Source: JACVRW01 sp963846505
Lineage (GTDB): Bacteria > Actinomycetota > Thermoleophilia > Solirubrobacterales > Thermoleophilaceae
Direction of reading: 5' to 3'
DNA length: 64,000 bases
NCBI GenBank assembly: GCA_963846505.1
Contig: CAWJWD010000004.1
Location: 558,001-622,000 of the forward strand
Both the position numbers and the translations under genes were made by a program. Below the pieces are notes generated by a model, which was not told the origin of the DNA, searched no databases, and saw nothing but the letters and a program-made list of their open reading frames with translations. Below, piece after piece: positions 23,958-33,390 of this stretch (positions are counted from its first letter, which is position 1; each line of letters begins with the position of its first letter).

Positions 23958-24755
23958 ATGGGCGATCCGTCCGCAGCGATGGGCTTCAACGCACCGGCGA
24001 AGGCGTACGACCGACACGTCGGGCGCTACGGCCGTGAGCTGGCGCGAGCGCTGATCGCCGCCGCGGGCGTGCGACCCGGCGAGCGTGCGCTCGACGTCGG
24101 CTGCGGGCCGGGGGCGCTGACGACCGAGCTCGTCGCGCAGCTCGGGGAGGCTCAGGTGACCGCGATCGACCCGTCGCCGCCGTTCGTCGAGGCGTGCCGC
24201 GCCCGTCTGCCGGGAGTGCGCGTCGAGCTCGGGCCGGCGGAGTCGCTGCCGTTCGAGGACGACGCGTTCGACCATGCGCTCGCCCAGCTCGTCGTCAACT
24301 TCATGACCGATCCGCCCGCGGGCGTGCGCGAGATGGCTCGCGTGACGCGTCCCGGCGGCATGGTCGCCGCCGCCGTCTGGGACTACGCCGACGAGATGAC
24401 CTTCCTGCGCCGCTTCTGGGACGCGGCGGTCGCGGTCGACCCGTCCGCCGCCGACCGCGACGAGGGACGCTGCATGCCCTACTGCACGCCCGACGAGCTG
24501 GGCGAGCTGTGGTCGACCGCCGGCCTGCTCGACGTCGAGGTCTCCCCCGCCGTCGTCACCGCCGCCTACCAGGGGTTCGAGGATCTGTGGGAGCCGCTGG
24601 AGCGGGGCGTCGGACCGTCGGGCGCCTACGTCACGTCGCTCCCGACGGAACAACGAGCGACGGTCGAGGACGAGCTTCGGCGGCTCCTCGGAGTCGCGGA
24701 GGGTCCGTTCGAGCTGACCGCACGCGCATGGATCGCCACCGGCCGGGTTCGCTGA
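23958..24755 (+). CDS. Class I SAM-dependent methyltransferase
   Basis: A 265-residue methyltransferase of the Methyltransf_11 type. SAM motif I is LDVGCGPGALTTEL, followed by VTAIDPS, then the post-I FDHALAQLVVNF and VTRPGGMVAAAVWDY. The substrate is not evident; the C-terminal half with YCTPDELGELWSTAGL fits small-molecule methyltransferases. ATG 23958 puts GFNAPAKAYDRHVGRY at the start; a TTG at 23922 is in frame but has no ribosome binding site. Its stop is 20 bases from the convergent regulator. Confidence 0.88.
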   Translation: MGDPSAAMGFNAPAKAYDRHVGRYGRELARALIAAAGVRPGERALDVGCGPGALTTELVAQLGEAQVTAIDPSPPFVEACRARLPGVRVELGPAESLPFEDDAFDHALAQLVVNFMTDPPAGVREMARVTRPGGMVAAAVWDYADEMTFLRRFWDAAVAVDPSAADRDEGRCMPYCTPDELGELWSTAGLLDVEVSPAVVTAAYQGFEDLWEPLERGVGPSGAYVTSLPTEQRATVEDELRRLLGVAEGPFELTARAWIATGRVR

Positions 24756-24774
24756 GCGAGCCGGTGGAAACGCC

Positions 24775-27627
24775 CTAGCCCGGGTCTGTGGCGAGTCCCC
24801 GCTCGAGCTCCCGGCGGGTGCTGATCCCGAGCTTGCCGTAGGCGTGCGTGAGGTGCCCCTCGACCGTGCGCACGGTGACGAACAGCGCTTGAGCGATCTC
24901 ACGGTTGGTCAACCCGTCGGCCGCCATCCGCGCCACGCGCAGCTCACTGCCGGTCAGCGACTCGACGCCGGTCAGGCGGGGGCGCCGCGGACGCGCACCG
25001 GCAGCGACGAGCTCCTCCCGCGCGCGACCCGCCAGCTGCGGCGCACCGCAGCGGAGGGCGAGGTCGAGCGCCTCGCGCAGCGGTGCCCGGGCGTCCTTCG
25101 GGTGGCCGCCGCGACGTAGCGCCGAGCCCAGCGCCACGAGAGCGCGCGCGTGCTCGAGCCGGGCGCCCGCAGCGGCGCCGGTGCCGACCGCCTCCCGCAG
25201 TAGCTCGACGGCAGGCTCACCGCATTCGAGCAAGCCGTCGCGCCGCAGGGCGATGGACAGGGCGCGCTGCCCGCCGAAGGCTCGTGCGCGCTCGACCTCG
25301 TCCTGAGCGAGCCGCCGCGCGCGTTCCGGCTCGTCGAGCGCCCGGTATGCGAGGGCGGCGAGCGAGCGCCAGCCGATCCAGGCCGGGGTGGTCACGCCGG
25401 CGTCGGCCGCCCAGCGCTCGCAGCGGCGGACCTCCTCGAGCGCCGCGTGCGGGCGGTGCTGGGCCAGGTGCAGCTGCGCGGCCGCCTCATACAGGAGGAC
25501 GGCGAACGCGGACCCTGGATCCGTCCTCGTACGGTCGAAGGCCGCGAGGATCCGCTCGGCCGGCTCGGGCCCTTCGCGCTCCAGCGCACACTCGATCAGG
25601 GTCGCCGCGATCGCCGGCTCCAGCACGCCCAGCCCAGGCTCGTCGCCGTGCGTCCGCGCGGCGGCCGCGTCGGACTCGGCCCCGCGAACGTCGCCGGCGC
25701 GGCAGCGAGCGAACGCGCGGAAGCACGACGCCGTAGCGAACCCGCGGGCCGAGCCGCGCGACGCCGCCTCTGCCAGAGCGACGTCGAGATGGCCCAGTGC
25801 CGGCTCGAGCCCGTCGGCGACACTCGAGGCGCACGTCGCGAAGTAGACGCCCGGAGCGTCCGCCGTCTGGTCGGCCACCAGCCGCCCGACGCCCAGCGCG
25901 TGCTCCGCCATCGCCCTGGCGTCGTCCGCGCGGCCCGTCGTCGCGGCAACGGCCGCCAAGACGCCGAGCGTCACCGGGCGCAGTGCCTGGTCGCCGGCGC
26001 GCCAGGCCTCCTGCGCGCGGGCCAGCGACTCGGCGACCGTCCCCAGCAGCAGCTCGGGAACCAGACCGGCGGCGGCGAGCAAGCCGTCCTCGACCTGCGG
26101 CGCGAGCGCGTGCCCGGACCCGAGCTCCACGAGCGTCGCCTGCAGGAGCTCGACGGCACCGCGCGCCTCGCCACCGAAGACCTGCGTACGCGCCAGCTCG
26201 ATCGCCACCACGGCGCGTGCCTCGCCGTCGGCAACGAGCGCGCGAGCGGCGCGCAGGTGCTCCTGGGCGCCGGCCTGCCCGGCGCGGGCCTCGGCCGTCC
26301 CCAGCTCGAGCAGCAGTCGCGGACGCTCGGCCGCCGGCGGCGGCTCTTCCAAAGCCCGGCGCAGGTACGTGGCGGCCGTCTCCGGCGCCCCGCGCCGGAC
26401 CGCGGTCGCGGCCGCGCGCCGCAGGGAGTTCGTCACCCAGGCGTCCGCCGCAGGCTCGGCGGCCAGCAGGTGCGGCACGATGCGCTCCGCGGGGTGACCG
26501 TCGTCCGCCAGCAGCTCCGCGGCGCACCGGTGATCGGCCGCGCGACGGGCAGGAGCGATCGCGGAGTGGACCGCGCTCCGCACCGCCGGGTGTACGAACT
26601 CCAGCGGCCGGCCAGGTCCGAGGACGTCCGCACCGCAGAGCGCGTCGGCGGCATCGGCCGCGTCGGCCAGGTCGAGCCCGGCCAGCCGGGCAGCCGGTCG
26701 CAACTGGGCATCGGCACCAAGGACGGCCACTGCGGCGGCCAGCTTCGCGGCGTCCTCGCCGAGTCCCCGCAAGCGCGAGAGCACCGGCCGGCCGAGCGCC
26801 CGCGACGCGATCCGCTCGACGCTCGCCATCGCCTCCTCGTCGCGCGGCAGGCCCTCCGTCCGCAGGACGCGCACCAGTTCGCTCAGGAGGTACGGATTGC
26901 CGCCGCTGGCGTGGTGACATGCACGCGCGAGTGCCGCCGAGGGGCGGGCGTCCAGCCGGTCGCGCATGAGCGCCGCGGTCGCCTGCTCGGTCAGCGGGGC
27001 CGGATGCAGCCGCGTGCGGATCGGGAGCGCCTGCTCGCCCTCGTGCGGCCGCAGCGCACAGACGAGCGCGAGCGGCAGCTCGACCGTCCGGTCGGCGAGG
27101 TAGGACACGAACGCCAGCGACGGCGGGTCGATCCAGTGGGCGTCGTCGATAGCCAGCAGGACGGGGCGCTCGGCGGCGAGGTTGGCGGCCAGCCAGTAGA
27201 GGCCGTGGAGCACGGACGCCTCCGCCCGCGGCATGCCGTCGAGCCGGTCGGCGCCCTCCACGGCGGGAGTGGCGAAGGTAGCCGCGCCAGCCAGCCAGCG
27301 CTCACGCTCCGCCGGCGTCGCGGACACCAGCAGGCGTTCGAAGAGCTGGCGCACGACCCCATACGGAAAGGCCCGCTCGAGCTCGTCGCCGCGGGCGGTC
27401 AGCACCCGCATCCCGTGAGCCGTGGCGAGCTCGGTCGTGAACGTCACCAGCGCGGTCTTGCCCTGACCGGCCGGTGCCTCCAGCGCCACCGTCCCGCCCT
27501 CGCCATGCCGCGCCGTAGCGAGCAGATCCGTCACCGCACCCTGCTCGGCTTCGCGCTCGAATAGGCCGCCTGGGGACCTCCCGCTCGGCGTGCGCGGGGC
27601 GGCGGTCGAAGGGTCAAGGACGTCCAC
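24775..27627 (-). CDS. LuxR-family regulator with AAA ATPase (LAL type)
   Basis: A 950-residue large ATP-binding LuxR-type regulator. Walker A is APAGQGKTA (residues 51-59), Walker B LLAIDDAHWID (near 160), followed by a long alpha-helical TPR-like middle. The C-terminal LuxR helix-turn-helix is LTGSELRVARMAADGLTNREIAQAL then VRTVEGHLTHAYGKLGI (about 885-945). Such proteins usually activate neighbouring secondary metabolite or catabolic genes on binding an inducer. The start is GTG 27627 with GGGAGG 8 bases before. The divergent collagen-like gene, 97 bases away, is the closest candidate target. Confidence 0.92.
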   Translation of the reverse strand: MDVLDPSTAAPRTPSGRSPGGLFEREAEQGAVTDLLATARHGEGGTVALEAPAGQGKTALVTFTTELATAHGMRVLTARGDELERAFPYGVVRQLFERLLVSATPAERERWLAGAATFATPAVEGADRLDGMPRAEASVLHGLYWLAANLAAERPVLLAIDDAHWIDPPSLAFVSYLADRTVELPLALVCALRPHEGEQALPIRTRLHPAPLTEQATAALMRDRLDARPSAALARACHHASGGNPYLLSELVRVLRTEGLPRDEEAMASVERIASRALGRPVLSRLRGLGEDAAKLAAAVAVLGADAQLRPAARLAGLDLADAADAADALCGADVLGPGRPLEFVHPAVRSAVHSAIAPARRAADHRCAAELLADDGHPAERIVPHLLAAEPAADAWVTNSLRRAAATAVRRGAPETAATYLRRALEEPPPAAERPRLLLELGTAEARAGQAGAQEHLRAARALVADGEARAVVAIELARTQVFGGEARGAVELLQATLVELGSGHALAPQVEDGLLAAAGLVPELLLGTVAESLARAQEAWRAGDQALRPVTLGVLAAVAATTGRADDARAMAEHALGVGRLVADQTADAPGVYFATCASSVADGLEPALGHLDVALAEAASRGSARGFATASCFRAFARCRAGDVRGAESDAAAARTHGDEPGLGVLEPAIAATLIECALEREGPEPAERILAAFDRTRTDPGSAFAVLLYEAAAQLHLAQHRPHAALEEVRRCERWAADAGVTTPAWIGWRSLAALAYRALDEPERARRLAQDEVERARAFGGQRALSIALRRDGLLECGEPAVELLREAVGTGAAAGARLEHARALVALGSALRRGGHPKDARAPLREALDLALRCGAPQLAGRAREELVAAGARPRRPRLTGVESLTGSELRVARMAADGLTNREIAQALFVTVRTVEGHLTHAYGKLGISTRRELERGLATDPG

Positions 27628-27724
27628 GAGGCAGGCCTCCCGGACAGATTGTCACGGTTGGCCGCGCAGAAATCCACGGTCGGTCCACGTCGTGCGGCGC
27701 GGCGCGGACGACCAGGATTGGCAG

Positions 27725-28321
27725 ATGGCAAGCTGGAAGAGCATCGCGAGCGTCACCGCGGTCGCTGCGGTCGCGGCGCTCAGTGTGCTCGCCGTGACCG
27801 CCGTGGTCGAGGCGCAGTCGTCGTCGGGAGAGCAGCTCGAGGCGTGTGCCGGCGCCCGGGGAGCGCTGCGGCTGGTCGCCCCGGGTGAAGCCTGCGTGAC
27901 CGACGAGCGCCGGGTGAGCTGGAACGTCGTGGGTCCGATCGGCCCGGCCGGGACCGGCGGACCGCCGGGAGCGACCGGCGCGAAGGGCGCGAAGGGGTCT
28001 GCTGGCCCGCGGGGACGCACGGGAAGGGTGAAGCTCGAGCTGAGCGGCACCCCGCAGGTCGTCCTGGCGCTCAAGCTGCTCAACAAGCGCGTCAAGGCGC
28101 TCGGCGAGCAGCTGAGCGTGGTGAACGGCAAGCTGACCGCGCTGGACGGGAAGGTCGGCAAGGCGGCGGCCCTCGGCCAGCGGGCCTACGAGCGGATCTA
28201 CCACGTCTGCCTCGGGGTGGAGAGCGCCAAGGCGTTCGGCTCCACCCCGGCCGAGGTTGGGATCGTGCGCTGCAAGTACGGCTTCTACAAGGGGTTCCCG
28301 GGCTACAACCCGGAGCCGTAG
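27725..28321 (+). CDS. Secreted protein with collagen-like repeat
   Basis: A 198-residue exported protein: signal peptide (residues 1-30), a short domain with two cysteines (LEACAGARGALRLVAPGEACVTDERRVSWN), then 10 Gly-X-Y triplets (GPIGPAGTGGPPGATGAKGA and onward), then a helical region with heptad spacing (LLNKRVKALGEQLSVVNGKL) and a C-terminal two-cysteine module. The triplet run should form a short collagen triple helix, and the helix after it could trimerise the chain. Function unknown; likely cell-surface. The next gene is a relative. Confidence 0.8.
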   Translation: MASWKSIASVTAVAAVAALSVLAVTAVVEAQSSSGEQLEACAGARGALRLVAPGEACVTDERRVSWNVVGPIGPAGTGGPPGATGAKGAKGSAGPRGRTGRVKLELSGTPQVVLALKLLNKRVKALGEQLSVVNGKLTALDGKVGKAAALGQRAYERIYHVCLGVESAKAFGSTPAEVGIVRCKYGFYKGFPGYNPEP

Positions 28322-28323
28322 GC

Positions 28324-29145
28324 ATGAGACGGCCGGCGCATACGCGGATGCCTCGGGTCCGGAGGCCATCGCCTCTCGCCATCGCCGGCCTGGTAGCGCT
28401 GGCGGCAGCGGCAGGCGGGGTGGCGATCGCCGCGCCCGGCGACGGCGCGACGATCGCCGCCTGCACGAACAACCTGCGCGAGTCGATCCGATTCGTCGAC
28501 GAGGGTGTCGCTTGCGTCGCCGGTGAGACGCTGCTGACCTGGAACAAGCAGGGTCCGGCGGGACCGCCGGGCGAACGCGGCCCGCAGGGCACGAGGGGCG
28601 TGGCCTTCCAGCGCTCTCCGGCGGTCGAGGCCACCCTGGCCAGAGCCGACCGCAGCTTCGCCAAGCGGCCGAAGAAGCCGGCGAAGAAGCTCATCGCGAA
28701 GCTGAAGGCGGACGATGCGGAGCCGGGCGAGGCGCGCGCCGCCTACCGTGACGGACCAGTGTCGCTGCCGTCGTCACTCGCGGCGTTCCTGGGCTCGACG
28801 CAGGCCCAGCCGCCGCCGGTCGTCGCCTCGCTTCCCCTGCCGGCCGGCCGCTGGGTCGTGAGCGCGAAGGCACAGGCGAGCCTCGACTACGACCCGCACC
28901 TGGCCGTCGCCGCGGCGGGCGACACCTACGACACGGTGGGCTGCCAGTTGCGCGCCGGCCTAGACACCGACGAATCCGGCGTCTCGGGCTTCAGCGGCAC
29001 CCTGGCCCTGCAGGTCGTGCACCGCTACACCGCTCCCGGGCTCGTCCAACTCGAGTGCTATGGCCTCCTGGAGCCGAAGCTGAGCGACATCAAGCTCACC
29101 GCCATCCGGGTGACCAAGCTCAAGAATCAGCCGGTCGGCGGGTAG
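28324..29145 (+). CDS. Secreted collagen-like protein, paralogue of the upstream gene
   Basis: A 273-residue exported protein beginning 3 bases after its neighbour. After the signal peptide, ACTNNLRESIRFVDEGVACVAGETLLTWN lines up with the upstream AC...EACVTDERRVSWN block, then a short Gly-X-Y run (QGPAGPPGERGPQGTRG). A lysine-rich stretch (KRPKKPAKKLIAKLK) and a beta-rich C-terminal domain of about 140 residues follow, with SLPLPAGRWVVSAKAQASLDY, reminiscent of C1q/TNF-like or similar trimeric heads that often cap collagen stalks. That fold assignment is a guess from context. Confidence 0.78.
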   Translation: MRRPAHTRMPRVRRPSPLAIAGLVALAAAAGGVAIAAPGDGATIAACTNNLRESIRFVDEGVACVAGETLLTWNKQGPAGPPGERGPQGTRGVAFQRSPAVEATLARADRSFAKRPKKPAKKLIAKLKADDAEPGEARAAYRDGPVSLPSSLAAFLGSTQAQPPPVVASLPLPAGRWVVSAKAQASLDYDPHLAVAAAGDTYDTVGCQLRAGLDTDESGVSGFSGTLALQVVHRYTAPGLVQLECYGLLEPKLSDIKLTAIRVTKLKNQPVGG

Positions 29146-29149
29146 TCGG

Positions 29150-29632
29150 TCAGCGGCTGGCCCTCAGCGGCGGGTCGTAGACCGAGGCCAGCCGCGCGAG
29201 GGTCAGCGCGCCGAGCATGAGCCCGAAGTCCCGCAGCGCGACGTCGTAGTAGCCGGAGTAGGTCAGCAGGCTGAGGATGATCCCGCCCAGCCACGCCGCG
29301 ACCACGTAGGCGCCATAGCGCGGCTTGAGCGCGACGGCGACGCCGGCCACGATCTCGATCGCCCCCACTACATACATGAAGTCCTGCGCGCTGCCGGGTG
29401 CGAGGTCATTGATCCAGGGCGCGAGGTACGTCGGCCAGTCGACCAGCACGTTGAAGAACTTGTCGAGCCCGAAGGCGATCGGCGCGACCGTGAAGGCGAG
29501 TCGCAGCAGCGCGAACGCCTGGTAGCGCGGATCGTGCCAGTCGGCTTTCGTGGCCACGCCGTTGCTGCTGCCGTTGGCGGATGCGAGGTGGTCGCGGGCT
29601 GAAGCGGATGCCTGGGGACGAGCGACTGCCAT
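29150..29632 (-). CDS. DoxX-like membrane protein
   Basis: A 160-residue protein with a hydrophilic Ser/Ala-rich start and four helices (about 40-60, 85-103, 110-128, 133-152), the size and topology of DoxX-type proteins; LRLAFTVAPIAFGLDKFFN and VGAIEIVAGVAVALKPRYGAYVVAAWL fit the family. Members have been linked to redox or thiol stress. It is 84 bases after the anti-sigma gene on the same strand and is a likely target of that sigma factor. Confidence 0.75.
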   Translation of the reverse strand: MAVARPQASASARDHLASANGSSNGVATKADWHDPRYQAFALLRLAFTVAPIAFGLDKFFNVLVDWPTYLAPWINDLAPGSAQDFMYVVGAIEIVAGVAVALKPRYGAYVVAAWLGGIILSLLTYSGYYDVALRDFGLMLGALTLARLASVYDPPLRASR

Positions 29633-29715
29633 GAAGACCTCTCTTGTCGTGACGTGCGGCCCACTCGATACGGGCGCGTGCGAGAGGTTGGCGTCGGCCC
29701 GGCCGCGTTCCTTAC

Positions 29716-29955
29716 CTATTCGGCCGTTCGCTGCTCGGCCGCGAAGGCCAGCAGGCTGTCGTGGTCCTCGGCGCAGGCCGGGCATCCCTCCAGGTGCGCG
29801 CGCATGCCCGGGACCTCGCGGTCCGGCTGCGCGTCTTCCAGCTCGAGCTCGACGTAGCGATCGAGCTGCTCGAAGCACTGCTCGCAGGTCAGCTCGGACT
29901 CGGCCGGTCCGAGCAGGCGCGCCAGCTGGCGGTTCGGATCGTGTGGTGCAGTCAT
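29716..29955 (-). CDS. Zinc-finger anti-sigma factor
   Basis: A 79-residue cytoplasmic protein with the zf-HC2 pattern: CEQCFEQLDRYVELEL, then MRAHLEGCPACAED (H-x3-C-x2-C). It has no transmembrane helix, so it is a soluble ZAS-like anti-sigma factor that may release its partner on cysteine oxidation. ATG 29955 overlaps the sigma factor stop in ATGA, the usual arrangement for a cognate pair. Confidence 0.85.
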   Translation of the reverse strand: MTAPHDPNRQLARLLGPAESELTCEQCFEQLDRYVELELEDAQPDREVPGMRAHLEGCPACAEDHDSLLAFAAEQRTAE

Positions 29956-30605
29956 GGCCGCCTCCCCTCCCCCGTCTGCAGGCCGCGAGCCTCGAGCGAG
30001 GCCCGCAGCTTGCGGCGAGCGTCGTGAATGGTCTTGTACAGCGCACCCCGGGTCGTGTCGAGCCGCTCGGCCAGCACATCGATCGGGACGTCGTTGAGCG
30101 CGACCGCCACCAGCACCTCGCGCTGGTGGGGACTGAGCTCGACCTCGATCGCCTCCCGCACCGCGGTCAGCAGCTCCGCCGCCTCGGCGTCCTGGTGCGG
30201 CGTCCGGGTGCTCTCCGACAGGCGAGCCATGCCCTCCGGCTCGAGCGGCACCTCGCGCCCCTGCCACGCCCTGCGCCGAACCGTCACCGCGGCCTCCAGC
30301 AGCGCGAACTTGTACGCCCAGGTCGTGAAGCGGCTGTCGCCGCGAAACCCGTCGAGCTTGCGCAGCACGGCCACGAGCGCGTCGTCGGCGCTCTGCTGGG
30401 CGAGATCGTCGTAGTCGCTGCCGCGGACGTGCGGCAGCGCCGCGACCCGCCGCCGAACCTCGAACCGCGCCGCCTTCAGCAGCAGGCCGTGCAGGTCCTC
30501 GATCGCCGCGTCGCGCTCGGGATGGCCGACGCCGAGCCGCTCGACCCAGACCCGGGATTCCGCGTCGAGCCGGCGAGGATCGCTGGAGAGCTCAGAGGCA
30601 GGCAT
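29952..30605 (-). CDS. ECF-type RNA polymerase sigma factor
   Basis: A 217-residue sigma-70 family protein with region 2 (HGLLLKAARFEVRRR, DYDDLAQQSADDALVAVLRKL, FRGDSRFTTWAYKFAL) and region 4 (LSPHQREVLVAVALNDVPIDVLAERLDTTRGALYKTIHDARRKL). It is coupled to the zinc-finger anti-sigma gene by a 4-base overlap and followed by a DoxX-like gene. ATG 30605 has no ribosome binding site and may be leaderless; an in-frame start 7 codons upstream is possible. The region 30606-30801 up to the next gene shows no other gene. Confidence 0.9.
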   Translation of the reverse strand: MPASELSSDPRRLDAESRVWVERLGVGHPERDAAIEDLHGLLLKAARFEVRRRVAALPHVRGSDYDDLAQQSADDALVAVLRKLDGFRGDSRFTTWAYKFALLEAAVTVRRRAWQGREVPLEPEGMARLSESTRTPHQDAEAAELLTAVREAIEVELSPHQREVLVAVALNDVPIDVLAERLDTTRGALYKTIHDARRKLRASLEARGLQTGEGRRP

Positions 30606-30801
30606 GGTGGCGCACGACGACCGCACGCCGTGTTCGCGTCGGCCGCCCGTCGTTTCTTACGCATCCCGCGCTCACAGCCGCCGGGACGATCGCTGCCGCA
30701 CGTACTCGACCAGATCCGGATCCACACGGCGATTGAAGCAGCGAGCCGGGCCGGTTCACGACTTTGCTCCGTCAAAAAGGTTGTGAGAACCTAAGCGGAC
30801 G

Positions 30802-31792
30802 ATGGAGACGATCTCGCTCGAACCCATCGACGCCATCGCGGTGACCACGCTCGTGGACAACGTGACCGACACGCTGCTCGCCAGCGAAGGCCCGGCGAAG
30901 CGGCCCTCCATGTCGGCCTTGCCGCGAATGCCGGCGCCCCTCGTCGTCGGCGGGGACACCGACGACGCGCTGCGCGCCGAGCACGGGTTCTCCGCACTCG
31001 TGACGATCTCGAAGGGCGATCGGGAGACCCGCGTCCTCTTCGACGCCGGCCGGACGCCGGACGGTCTCGTGGAGAACATGCGCCGGCTCGACATCTCCCC
31101 TGGCGACATCGACATCATCGTGCTCAGCCACGGTCACTGGGATCACGTCACGGGCATGGACGGGCTCGTCGGCAAGCTCGGGCGCGTGAACATGCCCGTC
31201 CTGATCCACCCGGAGTTCTGGTCGCGCCGCCGTCTCGCGTTCCCCGGCAGCGATCCGGTCGAGCTTCCGACGACGAGCAAGAGCGCACTGCAGGGCGCCG
31301 GCTTCGACATCGTCGAGCAGCGCCAGCCCTCCTTCCTGCTCGACGGTTCGCTGCTGGTCACCGGCGAGGTCGACCGGACCACGGAGTTCGAACGGGGATT
31401 TCCGGTGCATCAGGCGCACCGGCATGGCACGTGGGAACCCGACCCGCTCATCCTCGACGACCAGGCCCTCGTAGCGATGGTGCGCGGCCACGGCCTCGTC
31501 GTCCTGACCGGCTGCGGCCACTCGGGGATCATCAACATCCTGCGCTACGTGCGAAAGCTCACCGGCGAGGATCGGATTCATGCCGTCCTCGGTGGCTTTC
31601 ATCTCAGCGGACGGGTGTTCGAGCCGATCATCGGCCCGACCTGCGACGCGTTCGACGCGTTCTCGCCCGACTACCTCGTTCCCGCGCACTGCACCGGGTG
31701 GCGCCACCCACGCCCTTGCCGCCCGATTCCCCGAGGCATTCATCCAGAACAGCGTCGGCACGCGCTTCGAGTTCACCGCCGCCGACAACTGA
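30802..31792 (+). pseudogene. MBL-fold metallohydrolase (dihydropterin phosphate synthase-like), frameshifted near its end
   Basis: Metallo-beta-lactamase fold protein of about 330 residues. The metal motif is SHGHWDHVTGM; LTGCGHSGIINI, GGFHLSG and VPAHCTGW complete the set typical of the COG1237 group (relatives of an archaeal ribofuranosyl-aminobenzene phosphate synthase). The frame breaks at about 31702: the expected end, THALAARFPEAFIQNSVGTRFEF, continues one base over to a stop at 31792. One added base, or two lost, explains it. Only the last 30 or so residues are affected. Assembly error is as likely as a mutation. Confidence 0.8.
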
Positions 31793-31811
31793 TCGCCAGG
31801 AAAGGAAGAGC

Positions 31812-32192
31812 ATGCTGGGAGACCACCCGATCGACGTCGTCCTGCTGGCCACCGACCTCGAGGAGTCCAAGCGGTTCTACGCCGGCAAGCTCGGCCTCGA
31901 GGTCCTAGAGGAGAACGAGGAGGCGATCACCTACAAGTGCGGCGGGGACAGCCAGCTGGCGGTCACCAAGAGCAGCGTGGGCACCGCTGACGAGCAGACC
32001 CAGGCCGGCTGGCGCGTGACCGACCTCGCCGCCGAGCTGGCCGAGCTGCGGTCTCGAGGCGTCGAGATCCAGGAGTACGACATGCCCGGCATCAAGACGG
32101 TCGACGGCGTCGCAGACCTGGGCTTTGCCCTGATGTCCTGGATCGTCGACCCGCACGGGAACGCACTGGCCATCCTGCAGCTCAAGCAGTAG
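31812..32192 (+). CDS. VOC family (glyoxalase/bleomycin resistance) protein
   Basis: A 126-residue single-domain VOC protein with paired beta-alpha-beta-beta-beta motifs: DVVLLATDLEESKRFYAGKLGLEVLEE at the start and MSWIVDPHGNALAILQ at the end. The acidic metal ligand (the first E of the C-terminal VOC half) is not clearly placed, so catalysis is uncertain. AGGAAAGGAAGAG precedes ATG 31812. It follows the MBL-fold gene by 19 bases and faces a second VOC gene on the other strand. Confidence 0.86.
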   Translation: MLGDHPIDVVLLATDLEESKRFYAGKLGLEVLEENEEAITYKCGGDSQLAVTKSSVGTADEQTQAGWRVTDLAAELAELRSRGVEIQEYDMPGIKTVDGVADLGFALMSWIVDPHGNALAILQLKQ

Positions 32193-32198
32193 CCGGGT

Positions 32199-32539
32199 CT
32201 ACCCGGGCAGGCCGCCGAAGCCGATCTCGTTGCCCTCCGGATCGCGGTAGATCGCCTTGCGCACGCCGTTCGAGTAGGTCTCCCGCTCGTCCGGCTCGAT
32301 GCCGCGCGAGGCGATGCCCACGACGAGCGCGTCGAAGTCGTCGACGATGATCGTGTGCAGCGCCCAGCCGGCGCCGTCGGCGTCCTGCTGGATGTACAGC
32401 GAGCGGTTCTCGGCGAGTTCCAAACCGCTTCGGTGTCGTTGGGAAAGAACGAGGGCTCGGAGCCGAGCAGGCGCTCGTACCAGGCCTGGGCGGTCTCGAG
32501 GTCGCTGACGCGGATGCCTGCGAAGAGCGCTAGAGCCAT
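32199..32539 (-). pseudogene. VOC family protein, frameshifted by one base
   Basis: A second VOC domain protein of about 114 residues. The first part reads MALALFAGIRVSDLETAQAWYERLLGSEPSFFP; after NDTEAVW the frame moves one base and continues ELAENRSLYIQQDADGAGWALHTIIVDDFD to KAIYRDPEGNEIGFG. Restoring one G in the run at 32420-32421 gives an uninterrupted protein of normal length. Substrate unknown. Convergent with the other VOC gene, 6 bases apart. Confidence 0.78.
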
Positions 32540-32711
32540 CGAGCCACCGTATCTGGCAAGCGAAGATCCCCGTCCGGTATTGGCATCGTCAATCCACCAC
32601 GCGGTTGTCGCTCTCGAGCAGGCTGCCTGGGCTCGTCAGGATCTCAGCGCTCACGCCGTCGCCGGATTCCGAAGTCGCGGCGAGGCCCGTTCCCGTACTG
32701 TAGGCCGACCC

Positions 32712-33386
32712 TTGTCGAGCGTTCCGCAGATACCGCCCGGGAGACCCATCCCCTGGAAGAGCGGTGACGTTGCCGTTTACCACATCACGCACATCGAGAA
32801 CCTCGCCTCGATCGCCGAGGACGGCAAGCTGCAATGCGACAACTCCTGTAGCACGAGCGGGATCGAGCCAGTCAGCATCGCCTACAGAGACCTCAAGGCA
32901 AAGCGCTCCGGATGGAAGATCACGGTGGCTCGAGGTGGCACCCTTGCGGATTACGTGCCGTTCTATTATGCCCCACGGTCGCCGATGCTCTACGCCATTG
33001 ACGGAGGCTACGTTGCCGGCTATAGCGGCGGGCAAGCGGAGGTCGCCCACCTCGTCTTCAACGCGCATGAGATCGCTCGCGTCGGCGAGTTCGTAATCAC
33101 CGACGGCCATGCTGCTACGACGTTGAGCAACCAGTTCGACGACCTTGCCCGCCTCGATCAAATCGACTGGCAGATCATGCCGGAGAAGTATTGGCGGGAC
33201 ACGGACGAGGATGGCGACCGAAAGCGTCGTCGTCAGGCGGAGTTCCTGGTCCTGAACTCGGTTCCCTTTAGCGCCGTGAGGCAGATTGGGGTTATGACCG
33301 GCGCAGTGGCCGATCTAGTGCGTGAGGAGCTTGCTGACGCGCAACACCAGCCGCCTGTCGTTGTCCGTCCCGATTGGTACTACTAG
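32712..33386 (+). CDS. darT: DarT ssDNA thymidine ADP-ribosyltransferase toxin
   Basis: DarT uses NAD to attach ADP-ribose to thymidine in single-stranded DNA. In 224 residues there is the N-terminal VYHITHIENLASIAEDG, the hallmark ADYVPFYYAPRSPMLY (79-94) and RQAEFLV, whose Glu (about 177) fits the catalytic glutamate. No ATG or GTG lies before YHITH, so TTG 32712 is the best start. The antitoxin gene follows 4 bases later. Third codon positions are less GC-rich than in neighbouring genes, which suggests acquisition by transfer. DarTG acts as a toxin-antitoxin and antiphage system. Confidence 0.9.
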   Translation: MSSVPQIPPGRPIPWKSGDVAVYHITHIENLASIAEDGKLQCDNSCSTSGIEPVSIAYRDLKAKRSGWKITVARGGTLADYVPFYYAPRSPMLYAIDGGYVAGYSGGQAEVAHLVFNAHEIARVGEFVITDGHAATTLSNQFDDLARLDQIDWQIMPEKYWRDTDEDGDRKRRRQAEFLVLNSVPFSAVRQIGVMTGAVADLVREELADAQHQPPVVVRPDWYY

Positions 33387-33390
33387 GGGG

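Noticed and set aside
27950..28030. GGN-rich repeat as a non-coding repeat element
   Set aside because: It encodes Gly-X-Y triplets of a collagen-like protein in frame.
30778..30792. AGGTT-N5-AACCT just before the MBL-fold gene as an operator
   Set aside because: Five-base arms are likely to occur by chance at this length and no regulator gene stands beside it.
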